From positions 1 through 14,192 of the forward strand of contig JAPKAJ010000030.1 of the NCBI GenBank assembly GCA_028825345.1: DNA of 14,192 nt. Direction: 5' to 3'. Shown here piece after piece: positions 1-6,172 of the stretch. The stretch's first letter is position 1; each line of letters starts with the position of its first letter. This DNA comes from Arenicellales bacterium. Its GTDB lineage: Bacteria > Pseudomonadota > Gammaproteobacteria > Arenicellales > UBA868. The notes below the pieces were generated by a model. The model was not told the origin of the DNA and searched no databases. It saw only the letters and a program-made list of their open reading frames with translations. The translations under genes were made by a program, and so were the position numbers.

Positions 1-449
1 TTCTCACCGAGGCCAGCTTTTTGTTCAGCCAGGGTGGCTTTTTCGCTGGCGAGCTGTGCACGCAACTGCTTTAGCGCACTAACATCGTCGAGCAAGGCTG
101 AAATTTCGCCCTCTTTTAACTGCGTCTTTTGCTCCGCCGCCAAACGGTCTGTCTCGGTCTGGTCTAGCGCTACGCGCAGGTGGACAATTTCATCGCCCAG
201 CGAGGCGATGCGCAGTTCCAGGTCGCCCTGCTGAGTAGTCATAACCTGTTTTTGACTGACCGATTCGCTTAACTGGGCAACCAGCTCGGTATTGCGCATC
301 AGAATAACCACCAGCGATACCAAGAAGATCAATACCACCACAGTCATGATATCGGTGAATGAGGGCCAAACGCTATCCTCGTCAGAACGCCCACTGGCCG
401 AGGGTGAAACCCTCAGGTCAACGAAACCTTCTGAGCGGGTTATTGCCAT
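1..449 (-). CDS. MotB-like membrane protein of a stator pair, partial (C-terminus outside window)
   Basis: I translated this frame by hand from the ATG at 449 to the window edge; 149 codons are open. A short acidic cytoplasmic N-terminus leads to one membrane segment at about residues 31-51. Its start reads SFTDIMTVVVLIFL, which resembles the MotB pattern ADFMTAMMAFFL and places Asp33 at the position of the proton-carrying aspartate. Residues ~55-149 are charged and heptad-like (LRIASLGDEIVHLRVALDQT), probably a periplasmic coiled coil. Family knowledge predicts a C-terminal OmpA-type peptidoglycan-binding domain, but that part is not in the window. The start lies 6 bp after the stop of the MotA-like gene, so the two are cotranscribed and should form a channel complex. 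The partner gene and the aspartate favour a MotB/ZorB/TolR-type role; which process it powers is not visible. Confidence 0.85.
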   Translation of the reverse strand, partial: MAITRSEGFVDLRVSPSASGRSDEDSVWPSFTDIMTVVVLIFLVSLVVILMRNTELVAQLSESVSQKQVMTTQQGDLELRIASLGDEIVHLRVALDQTETDRLAAEQKTQLKEGEISALLDDVSALKQLRAQLASEKATLAEQKAGLGE

Positions 450-455
450 CGGCGA

Positions 456-1400
456 CTACCGCTTCGGCTCGTTGAGCCGGAACCCTTCGCGCAGTACATC
501 TGTCATCTCGCTAAGGCCTTCGCTGTTGCGCTGCATCTCATCGCGGTAACTCGCCAACAAGCCACGCAGTTCTGTGGCAACCTGGGCATACCCTGCCTGC
601 GATTCATCTAGTCGTTCTACCAGTGCTGCGGCGGTTCGTACGATATGAGTCAACTGCTCAGCCGCTTTTTCCGGCTCGATTTGGAACCGCGGCAACAACA
701 CCGTGCTGGTCGCTTCTTCTAAACGACTGATCATGTGCGTTTGCGCATCCATCAACCGCACATAGAAATACCCGAAAAAAAAGTACGCAAAAATCGCGCT
801 CATGGTCGTTGACAATGCGGTAGACATACCGTGAATAATCATAGCCAAACTACCAATCTCGGTAGCTGAAACGATAATCTCGGAGGCGCCAAGCAAAGCA
901 ATAGACAACGACACGATGGTGCCGAAAACACCGGTAAGAATCAGCACGTTGTGAACAAACTTGACGAAACTGATTCGGCTGGATTCCAGCGCCACCACGG
1001 TAGCCGCCAACGCGCTATGGTTGATAACTGAATGCTGGCGGTGCAGATCCTGTAACGTGTTGTAACGTTTGACTATCAGCGCTTCGGGTCGAGTGCCGCC
1101 CGTTGCGTCGCTGTTGTTACGGATATTGCTCAGCAGTTGGCTGATGGACTGCTCTTCTTCGCTTAGCCGACGAATCTCTCTGACCAGATGGTAGATGCCC
1201 GCCAGAAACAGCACCAAGATGCCGCCGTTGATAAACCAGCCAACCTGGGTCAGTTGGTTTCGGGCATAAACGGCTATTAGAAAGTCCGCTTGCCATAGCC
1301 CGATGATGATGATCACCACCCCAAGAATCAACAACTGGGTCAGGACTTTCTGGGTGTACTGTTCTTCGTTGTTATCGTCGGATCGTTTATTCGCTAGCAT
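456..1400 (-). CDS. MotA/TolQ/ExbB-family proton channel protein
   Basis: The product is 314 aa with four predicted membrane segments at about residues 21-46, 53-73, 148-172 and 191-215. The last two carry the family signature: LTGVFGTIVSLSIALLGA, followed by a second helix beginning GMSTALSTTMSAIFAYF. A cytoplasmic loop of about 75 residues separates segments 2 and 3. Residues 216-314 form a helical, partly heptad-like cytoplasmic tail. The ATG has a good Shine-Dalgarno sequence (GGAAC, 5 nt spacing). In this family a pentamer surrounds a MotB/TolR/ExbD dimer and uses ion flow to drive rotation or pulling; the MotB-like gene 6 bp downstream supplies that partner. No flagellar genes are nearby. 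ZorA of the Zorya defence system is a relative, but the ZorA proteins I know have a much longer tail. The family call is firm; the process served is unknown. Confidence 0.88.
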   Translation of the reverse strand: MLANKRSDDNNEEQYTQKVLTQLLILGVVIIIIGLWQADFLIAVYARNQLTQVGWFINGGILVLFLAGIYHLVREIRRLSEEEQSISQLLSNIRNNSDATGGTRPEALIVKRYNTLQDLHRQHSVINHSALAATVVALESSRISFVKFVHNVLILTGVFGTIVSLSIALLGASEIIVSATEIGSLAMIIHGMSTALSTTMSAIFAYFFFGYFYVRLMDAQTHMISRLEEATSTVLLPRFQIEPEKAAEQLTHIVRTAAALVERLDESQAGYAQVATELRGLLASYRDEMQRNSEGLSEMTDVLREGFRLNEPKR

Positions 1401-1766
1401 CGCTGTTCCGTTCTCCGTCGCTCGCGGCAGCCGATCTGCTCGGGCCTGCCTTCAAAAACATTGTATTGCGCTGAATCTTACACGGTGTCGCGGTTTTCTT
1501 ACCAATCGTGAAGCCGCATGGCGACCCTTTGCCCACTTTCCAACCGCTTGCTTGACCAAACGCACTCATTCCCCGTTTCCGGTTTGCCCCTGCTTTGGCG
1601 CCACTCCACTCCAGGTGGACCCGGCCCCTTTTTCTTTTTCAATTCATACCCGCCTGAACCCTTCGGGCGCCCATCACGCCATCAGTCCGTCGCCAGCGGT
1701 CAAGATCGATCCGTTTTGCATTTTTTAGGGGCCAATCATATTCTCCTCTGGGTATGTTTTGTACCT

Positions 1767-1779
1767 CTTTGTAGTACAA
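1767..1779 (+). repeat. Left copy of a 13-bp inverted repeat (operator-like dyad)
   Basis: CTTTGTAGTACAA is the exact reverse complement of 2023-2035. Within it, TTGTA-G-TACAA is itself a dyad, as expected of a binding site for a dimeric regulator. It covers the presumed -10 region of the 77-aa ORF. Similarity to the right copy continues past the 13 bp with small gaps. A terminal repeat of a small inserted element is the alternative, but no flanking target duplication was found. Confidence 0.6.
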
Positions 1780-1780
1780 T
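1775..1780 (+). promoter_or_regulatory. Candidate -10 element of the 77-aa ORF, suggesting a leaderless mRNA
   Basis: TACAAT ends 5 bases before the ATG at 1786, so transcription would begin at or within 1-2 bases of the start codon. No Shine-Dalgarno sequence precedes the ATG, which fits a leaderless transcript. No good -35 is visible at 16-18 bp. The hexamer overlaps the TTGTAGTACAA dyad (1769-1779), so a protein bound there would block it. This is inference from position and sequence only. Confidence 0.35.
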
Positions 1781-1785
1781 AAACT

Positions 1786-2019
1786 ATGCCAGCCAAACGA
1801 AAGCCGCCGCCAGAATGGTGGCTCCTGGGTTATCTCGCGCAATACCAGCCTAAATTTCTGCTTGATACACTAGAAAAATCCGGTATCGCCCCTGAAGATA
1901 CCTATCGGGCGGCTCACCTGACAGCTCAGGCCCTACCAAGCAATAGTTACCGACGCATGGCTAAGGCGTGGGCGGTAAGACAATCGCGTTACCGGGCAAA
2001 ATCGACTTCAGCGGAATAA
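1786..2019 (+). CDS. Hypothetical basic 77-aa protein between inverted repeats
   Basis: I do not recognise this protein. It starts at an ATG with no Shine-Dalgarno sequence and ends at TAA, convergent with mnmE. The N-terminus is basic and proline-rich (MPAKRKPPPEWWLLGYLAQY). The middle looks helical, and the C-terminus is rich in Arg and Lys. There is no signal peptide, no membrane segment, no cysteine and no obvious helix-turn-helix. The residue mixture looks like a folded protein rather than a shadow frame, and no other gene competes for the interval. Two copies of an inverted motif bracket the ORF, at 1767-1779 and 2023-2035, the left one over the presumed promoter. It may be a small regulator or nucleic-acid-binding protein acting on its own locus, or cargo of a tiny mobile element; both are guesses. 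Confidence 0.5.
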   Translation: MPAKRKPPPEWWLLGYLAQYQPKFLLDTLEKSGIAPEDTYRAAHLTAQALPSNSYRRMAKAWAVRQSRYRAKSTSAE

Positions 2020-2022
2020 TGT

Positions 2023-2035
2023 TTGTACTACAAAG
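2023..2035 (-). repeat. Right copy of the 13-bp inverted repeat
   Basis: TTGTACTACAAAG pairs exactly with 1767-1779. It overlaps a second dyad, ACTAC-AAA-GTAGT (2028-2040). It lies between the convergent ends of the 77-aa ORF (stop at 2019) and mnmE (stop at 2053), where a terminator might be expected. The stem is short, not GC-rich and not followed by a T-run, so a protein-binding site is the better reading. Confidence 0.6.
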
Positions 2036-2052
2036 TAGTGGTATTGATTGAA

Positions 2053-3399
2053 TCACTTTCCAATGCAAAAGCTCGAGAATATCTGCCCCAGAAGATCGTC
2101 AACCGTCACCTCGCCGGTGATTTCACCCAGGGCCTGTTGTACCAGCCGTAACTCCTCTGCCAGCAGTTCCATCGCTATGCCGATATGGTCCTGCGCCTTA
2201 TTGAGGTGATCCATGGCACGCTCCAACGCATCGAGATGGCGGCGGCGGGCCATGATGAGATCCTCGCCGTTGTCTACATAACCAAGGCGGGTCTTAATCG
2301 CCTGCTCCAGGCTGGGGATGCCCTGGCCGGTGGTGGCGCAAATGGCAACACCTGGGCGACCATCGTCCATCTTGGCAGGACCAAACGGGCGCCCGCTCAG
2401 GTCACACTTATTTAACACAAACAAGTGTGCCCTCTCATCCCCCGCTTGGGGTTCGACTCGGTTAGCCAGGTCTACCGGGTCAGAATCGTCTATCAGCTCT
2501 AAAACCAGATCCGCGGTCTCGATAGCCGCACTGGCCCGGCGCACGCCCTCAACTTCTATCTCATCGGCGCTGTCACGAAGGCCCGCGGTATCGGTTAAAC
2601 ACACCGCCAACCCATCGATATCAACAGTGGCCTCGATCAAGTCGCGAGTTGTCCCCGGTGTGGCGCTGACGATGGCCCGCTCCATCCGAGCCAGTGCATT
2701 CAAGAGACTTGACTTGCCGACATTGGGTGCGCCAGAGAGCACTACGCTGGCGCCTCGCGCGAGCAGAGCGCCGGGCCGGGCCCGATCTAACAGTGTGGAT
2801 AATTGGACCTTGGCCTTTTCCATCCTTTCTTGCGCTTGGGCCGATTCAAGCGGCGCGACCGGCTCGTCAGCGAAATCAATATTTGCCTCTACATACATTC
2901 TAAATTCGGCTATTATCTTCGATAAGGAACCTATTTGCTGTGAAAACTCCCCCCTAAGGGATCGCAGCGCACAGCGTGCCGCCGCGGTTGTTTGGCTGTC
3001 GATGAGATCCGCAACAGCCTCGGCCTGAGCAAGATCCAACTTACCGTTCAAAAATGCCCGCTCGGTGAATTCCCCGGGGCGCGCCAGACGAGCACCCAAA
3101 GCCGTAACACGCGCCAGCATTTGATCGATGACTATCACGCCGCCGTGTCCGTGGAGTTCAAGCACGTCCTCGCCAGTATAGGAAGCCGGTGCTTTAAAGA
3201 AAAATGCCACGCCGTAGTCCAGCGCGTTGCCTGTAGCATCCAAGAAAGGGCTAACGGTTGCCTGGCGTGGTCTTGGCACACTACCCAGTACGCTGTGGGC
3301 AATCGCCCGGACCTGCGGCCCTGAGACGCGAACGATGCCAATACCACCGGTACCGGGCGGCGTTGCCCGGGCAGTGATGGTGTCTAAGAGTTGGGTCAC
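2053..3399 (-). CDS. mnmE: tRNA modification GTPase MnmE (TrmE)
   Basis: MnmE with MnmG installs the carboxymethylaminomethyl group on wobble uridine 34 of certain tRNAs. The 448-aa product has the family length. The N-terminal formyl-tetrahydrofolate-binding domain covers residues ~1-118. Helical segments flank an inserted GTPase domain with G1 GAPNVGKS (223-230), the K-loop TPGTTRD (247-253), G3 DTAG (270-273) and G4 NKCD (330-333). The C-terminus ends in the diagnostic FCIGK with catalytic Cys445. The chosen start is GTG at 3397-3399: it gives VTQLLDTITARATPPG, close in length to known N-termini, and GGATGA lies just upstream. The gene follows yidC after 25 bp, the usual gammaproteobacterial arrangement. 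The partner mnmG, often next in line, is not in the window. Confidence 0.98.
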   Translation of the reverse strand: MTQLLDTITARATPPGTGGIGIVRVSGPQVRAIAHSVLGSVPRPRQATVSPFLDATGNALDYGVAFFFKAPASYTGEDVLELHGHGGVIVIDQMLARVTALGARLARPGEFTERAFLNGKLDLAQAEAVADLIDSQTTAAARCALRSLRGEFSQQIGSLSKIIAEFRMYVEANIDFADEPVAPLESAQAQERMEKAKVQLSTLLDRARPGALLARGASVVLSGAPNVGKSSLLNALARMERAIVSATPGTTRDLIEATVDIDGLAVCLTDTAGLRDSADEIEVEGVRRASAAIETADLVLELIDDSDPVDLANRVEPQAGDERAHLFVLNKCDLSGRPFGPAKMDDGRPGVAICATTGQGIPSLEQAIKTRLGYVDNGEDLIMARRRHLDALERAMDHLNKAQDHIGIAMELLAEELRLVQQALGEITGEVTVDDLLGQIFSSFCIGK

Positions 3400-3424
3400 G
3401 GCATCATCCGTGAGCGGGGTCGGC

Positions 3425-5155
3425 TCAGGCCTTGCTGTCAGCTGCCTGAATCTTTCGGGTAATCACCCATTGCTGCGAGATAGACAACACGTTGTTGACC
3501 AGCCAGTAAAGCACCAACCCGGAAGGAAACCAGAGAAAGAAAACTGTGAATACCAATGGCAAGGCCATCATGATTTTCTGCTGCATCGGATCCATCGGCG
3601 CTGGGTTCAGCAACTGTTGCCCGAACATCGAGGCGCCCATCAATACCGGCAACACATAATAAGGATCCTGCAACGACAGATCCTTGATCCACAAGATGAA
3701 AGGTGCCTGGCGCAGCTCCACGCTTTCCAGCAACACCCAATACAGCGCGATGAAGACCGGGATCTGTATTACGATCGGCAGGCAACCGCCCAGGGGATTG
3801 ATCTTTTCCTTCTTGTAGATCTCCATCATCGCCTGCTGGAATTTCTGCTTGTCGTCGCCGAAACGCTCTTTCAGTGTTTTCATGCGCGGTTGCATTTTTT
3901 TCATGCGCGCCATTGATTTGTAACTGGCGGCCGATAACGGGAAGAACACCAGTTTGACCAGCAGAGTCAGCAGAATGATCGATACCCCCCAGTTGCTCAC
4001 CACGCGCTGTATGTACGTCATGATCCAGAACAACGGCGAGGACACAGGCGTCAGCCACCCGTAATCCACCGTAAGTTCTAACTTGGCATCGGCCTTGATC
4101 AGGCGTTGGGTTTCTTTGGGGCCTACATACATTCTGGTTCCCAACGTCCTCGTCGCTCCGACAGGAACGCTGGCAGGGTGGGTGGTCTTGTAGCCGATAA
4201 GATAGCGTGGGGTGCTGTCGCGTTGAGTTACGTTGGAATAGAACTCGTAGCCTGCATCGTCTTCCTGTGGCAATGGCAGTAGCGCACCAACAAAGTAATG
4301 CTGCAGCATCGCGACCCAACCCGACGGGGTAGCACGGGCGAGATTCGCCTCAGACATATCTTCAAAATCAATTTTTTCGTATTTGTCCTCAGGGGTAAAA
4401 ATCGCCCCGCCTTTGTAACTGGGCAAGCGGCCAAAAAACCCTAAACCACTGCTTTTCTCAACAACCTGGGTACGCAGAATCTGCTGGTACTGGTACCCCA
4501 ACCAGTCGCTGGCCGATTGGTTGTAGACCGAAAAAGTGACGTCGATGTAATAACTGTTACGATGAAAGGTGAAGGTCTTGCGGTATGAAACCCCTTCGGT
4601 TGAAGTCCAATCGAGGTCGACCGATACACTGTTTTCGCCGGGCGCCAGGCGCACATCAGTTGCTCGGGCGCTAAAGGGAGTGTGGTGATTGGGAAACTCA
4701 TGTCCCGACCCCAGTAGACCATCTTGTATCAGGAAGAGGTCCGCGCCTGAATCGTTGAGCAATACAAACGGTTCATCCGGCCGGTCAACCGCTACTGGGT
4801 AGGTCAACAGTTCCAGGTAGCGCAAATCGCCGCCATTGGTATCGATCTCGGCACGTACGATATCGGTCTCAACCACAACCCGCTGTGCAGACGGCAGGGT
4901 CTGGTTAACGGGCACTGCAGTGGTGTCTCCGGGCTCTGGCGATTGGCGTGTTGTTGGCGCCCGGGGTACGTCATCTGTCGCTGTAGCGCTTGTGGCGGCG
5001 CCCGACTGTGCCAAACCGGGACTCACACTTTGGGCAGGCTGGGTACTGGTTGCTATCGCGCTTGGTTGGCCAGATTCGTGTTCCAACCAGGCCTGCCAAA
5101 GCAGTAGCAGCACCATACCCAATGCACCAAAAAGTATCAGCCTTTGAAAATCCAT
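3425..5155 (-). CDS. yidC: Membrane protein insertase YidC
   Basis: YidC inserts and folds inner-membrane proteins, alone or with SecYEG. The 576-aa product is a Gram-negative form. Residues ~5-23 form an N-terminal membrane anchor; ~30-85 are a Ser/Thr/Ala/Pro-rich linker; ~90-370 form the periplasmic beta-supersandwich domain. The conserved five-helix core begins near residue 382. The positive charge of the hydrophilic groove (Arg366 in E. coli) is Lys401 here, in LLTLLVKLVFFPL, a substitution I know from other gammaproteobacteria. The cytoplasmic hairpin loop (KKEKINPLGGCLP, ~448-460) and the late helix around FFLWFPSGLVLYWLVNN (~549-565) are intact. The ATG directly abuts the yidD stop codon, implying translational coupling. 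Confidence 0.98.
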   Translation of the reverse strand: MDFQRLILFGALGMVLLLLWQAWLEHESGQPSAIATSTQPAQSVSPGLAQSGAATSATATDDVPRAPTTRQSPEPGDTTAVPVNQTLPSAQRVVVETDIVRAEIDTNGGDLRYLELLTYPVAVDRPDEPFVLLNDSGADLFLIQDGLLGSGHEFPNHHTPFSARATDVRLAPGENSVSVDLDWTSTEGVSYRKTFTFHRNSYYIDVTFSVYNQSASDWLGYQYQQILRTQVVEKSSGLGFFGRLPSYKGGAIFTPEDKYEKIDFEDMSEANLARATPSGWVAMLQHYFVGALLPLPQEDDAGYEFYSNVTQRDSTPRYLIGYKTTHPASVPVGATRTLGTRMYVGPKETQRLIKADAKLELTVDYGWLTPVSSPLFWIMTYIQRVVSNWGVSIILLTLLVKLVFFPLSAASYKSMARMKKMQPRMKTLKERFGDDKQKFQQAMMEIYKKEKINPLGGCLPIVIQIPVFIALYWVLLESVELRQAPFILWIKDLSLQDPYYVLPVLMGASMFGQQLLNPAPMDPMQQKIMMALPLVFTVFFLWFPSGLVLYWLVNNVLSISQQWVITRKIQAADSKA

Positions 5156-5404
5156 TTACGCGTGCTCACATCCCGTGTGTACGTTTTCCTTGTTTCCAGG
5201 TACCGGGTCAAAACCACCGGGGTGCCACGGGTGGCACCGCGACAGCCTGCGACCCGCTAACCACAGCCCACGCAAAATGCCGTGGCCTTGTACCGCCTCG
5301 ATCGCGTAACTGGTGCACGAGGGGTAAAAGCGGCAAGATGGCCCAAGCAAAGGGCTAACCAGATATCGGTAAGCTTTAAGCAACAGGATTACGATTTTCT
5401 GCAT
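5156..5404 (-). CDS. yidD: Membrane protein insertion efficiency factor YidD
   Basis: This small inner-membrane-associated protein assists YidC-dependent insertion. The 82-aa product shows the whole family pattern: a short hydrophobic N-terminus (IVILLLKAYRYLVSPLL), then GPSCRFYPSCTSYA (21-34), HG at 41-42, and RCHPWHPGGFDPVP (56-69) with the conserved cysteines. The ATG at 5404 overlaps the end of rnpA by 16 bp and the TAA touches the yidC start. Genes packed this tightly are probably made from one mRNA with coupled translation. The length is normal and nothing is missing. Confidence 0.97.
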   Translation of the reverse strand: MQKIVILLLKAYRYLVSPLLGPSCRFYPSCTSYAIEAVQGHGILRGLWLAGRRLSRCHPWHPGGFDPVPGNKENVHTGCEHA

Positions 5405-5748
5405 CGACTATCCACGCGGTTCCAGTGCTCTTCCAAACTCTGGATTATGTCTTTATTTGTGACGAGACTGGCCTTTGGCCGCGCAATGGCCACTACATCC
5501 AGCCCAACTATTTTCAACGCCTGGTGGCGAAACGATTCTCTTACCAAGCGTTTTATTCGGTTGCGCCGCACCGCCCGTAAGGAGACCTTGCGCGACACTG
5601 TTATTCCCAGTCGCGCCTGCTCCGTATCATTGCGCCGGGCGTAAACCGTGAACAATTCATCCCCACTGCGACAACGGACACCCAACACCGCCCGGAAAGC
5701 TGCGGGTCGCAGCAGGCGGTGGCTGCTCGGAAAGCTCTGGCCGTTCAC
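5389..5748 (-). CDS. rnpA: Ribonuclease P protein component
   Basis: RnpA is the protein cofactor of the RNase P ribozyme, which removes 5' leaders from tRNA precursors. The 119-aa product has the family length. It carries the typical SFPSSHRLLRPAAF N-terminus, the GITVSRKVSLRAVRRNRIKR core with the RNR motif (62-67), and a basic surface. The start is GTG (plus-strand cac, 5746-5748), preceded by AAGG about 8 nt upstream; no better in-frame ATG was seen. It follows rpmH by 29 bp, the standard order. The 3' end overlaps yidD by 16 bp. Confidence 0.97.
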   Translation of the reverse strand: MNGQSFPSSHRLLRPAAFRAVLGVRCRSGDELFTVYARRNDTEQARLGITVSRKVSLRAVRRNRIKRLVRESFRHQALKIVGLDVVAIARPKASLVTNKDIIQSLEEHWNRVDSRCRKS

Positions 5749-5777
5749 GGCCGCGCCCTTGCTGGCGCGATCACTGA

Positions 5778-5912
5778 TCAGGCGCTGAGTTGCGTTCGAC
5801 CTTTGGCACGACGGGCATTGATTATCGCCCGGCCACCGCGAGTTTTCATCCGGGCTCTAAAGCCATGGCGGCGTTTGCGCTTGACGATACTGGGCTGGAA
5901 AGTTCGTTTCAT
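5778..5912 (-). CDS. rpmH: 50S ribosomal protein L34
   Basis: I translated this short gene by hand: 44 aa beginning MKRTFQPSIVKRKRRHGFRA and ending QLSA, with a TGA stop. This is the unmistakable L34 sequence, highly basic and of the usual length. L34 is a structural protein of the large ribosomal subunit. The gene is first in the leftward operon rpmH-rnpA-yidD-yidC-mnmE, and a sigma-70 promoter lies 37-66 bases upstream of the ATG. It diverges from dnaA, the classical arrangement at gammaproteobacterial origins. Confidence 0.99.
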   Translation of the reverse strand: MKRTFQPSIVKRKRRHGFRARMKTRGGRAIINARRAKGRTQLSA

Positions 5913-5948
5913 TTTTACTCGCGGACTCGCGGGAACAAAAGGCGTTGG

Positions 5949-5978
5949 AATCTACCGCCTACGGGCCTAAATTGTCAA
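5949..5978 (-). promoter_or_regulatory. Sigma-70 promoter of the rpmH operon
   Basis: On the minus strand there is a perfect -35 TTGACA (5973-5978), an 18-bp spacer and a -10 TAGATT (5949-5954). Transcription would start near 5942 and give a leader of about 30 nt before the rpmH ATG. The nearest DnaA box (6012-6020) is 33 bp upstream of the -35. Confidence 0.8.
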
Positions 5979-6011
5979 TATTTTTCTTGTTTTTTAGCTC
6001 TTTCCCACCCC

Positions 6012-6020
6012 TGTGGATAA
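6012..6020 (-). promoter_or_regulatory. DnaA box (perfect consensus)
   Basis: The minus strand reads TTATCCACA, the strongest DnaA-binding 9-mer. It is one of two copies in the same orientation, 29 bp apart, in the rpmH-dnaA region. It may serve origin function or control of dnaA or rpmH. Confidence 0.88.
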
Positions 6021-6038
6021 AAACAATTTTTGTTTTTA
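6018..6038. repeat. AT-only-rich palindrome between the two DnaA boxes
   Basis: TAAAAACAA (6018-6026) and TTGTTTTTA (6030-6038) form a perfect 9-bp inverted repeat with a 3-base spacer. It fills nearly the whole interval between the DnaA boxes and could help local unwinding or bind a protein. The pattern is seen directly; the role is inferred. Confidence 0.6.
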
Positions 6039-6040
6039 CC

Positions 6041-6049
6041 TGTGGATAA
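6041..6049 (-). promoter_or_regulatory. DnaA box (perfect consensus), near the dnaA promoter
   Basis: The minus strand again reads TTATCCACA. If TACAAT at 6066-6071 is the dnaA -10, its -35 region (about 6043-6048) lies inside this box, so bound DnaA would repress its own gene. DnaA autoregulation is established in E. coli; here it is inferred from position. Confidence 0.85.
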
Positions 6050-6065
6050 GTTCTAGAGTTCGGTC

Positions 6066-6071
6066 TACAAT
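6066..6071 (+). promoter_or_regulatory. Candidate dnaA -10 element
   Basis: TACAAT is the best -10 match upstream of dnaA; TATAAA at 6092-6097 is a second candidate. Neither has a recognisable -35. Starting from the first, the leader would be about 95 nt and would contain the hairpin at 6115-6143. Confidence 0.4.
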
Positions 6072-6114
6072 CAGTTCACGCAGATAGATACTATAAACCG
6101 GCAAAAAATATCAA

Positions 6115-6143
6115 GCGCTGAGTTGGGCGCAGGCAATCAGCGC
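6115..6143. promoter_or_regulatory. Hairpin in the presumed dnaA leader; terminator-like on the minus strand
   Basis: GCGCTGA (6115-6121) pairs with TCAGCGC (6137-6143). Inside, TTG (6123-6125) pairs with CAA (6134-6136) after one bulged G, leaving an 8-nt loop. On the plus strand it lies about 16 bases before the dnaA Shine-Dalgarno sequence and no T-run follows. On the minus strand the stem is followed by TTGATATTTTTT, which resembles an intrinsic terminator and could stop antisense RNA from dnaA before it enters rpmH. Confidence 0.5.
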
Positions 6144-6159
6144 CAAAAACGAACAAGCT

Positions 6160-6164
6160 AGAGG
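6160..6164 (+). promoter_or_regulatory. Shine-Dalgarno sequence fixing the TTG start of dnaA
   Basis: AGAGG (continuing AAAC) ends 8 bases before TTG at 6173. The only nearby ATG (6190s) is out of frame, so this site decides the start codon. Confidence 0.8.
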
Positions 6165-6172
6165 AAACTTCA

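Larger units (their letters stand above)
1401..1785. other. Intergenic region between the divergent stator pair and the 77-aa ORF
   Basis: No convincing gene is seen in these 385 bases. Several reading frames stay open, but their products are rich in Cys, Pro, Ser and His and resemble no family I know. The minus-strand hexamer TACAAT (plus-strand attgta, 1460-1465) could be a -10 element for the stator pair, about 60 bases before its ATG, but no good -35 accompanies it. No tRNA-like fold and no strong terminator were recognised. The last 30 bases hold the operator-like motif described separately. Confidence 0.5.

Noticed and set aside
1660..1672. CCCTTCGGG-type mini-hairpin as a terminator
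   Set aside because: The stem is only 3-4 bp and no T-run follows on either strand.
1518..1853. Open frames on the plus strand through the 1401-1785 intergenic region
   Set aside because: The products are rich in Cys, Pro, Ser and His, have no family resemblance and overlap each other and the 77-aa ORF.
1761..2043. Insertion element or integron cassette with terminal repeats
   Set aside because: No target-site duplication, transposase or attC core was found; kept only as an alternative reading of the inverted repeats.
2020..2052. Intrinsic terminator between the 77-aa ORF and mnmE
   Set aside because: The dyads here are short and AT-rich without a T-run, fitting a binding site better.
2318..3028. 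Long open frame of 236 codons on the plus strand
   Set aside because: It is antisense to the conserved GTPase and helical domains of mnmE, and its Ser/Ala/Arg-rich product is typical of a shadow frame.
3438..4319. 293-codon minus-strand frame inside yidC
   Set aside because: It is an alternative frame of the intact yidC, with Arg/Gly/Asp-rich low-information composition and no motif.
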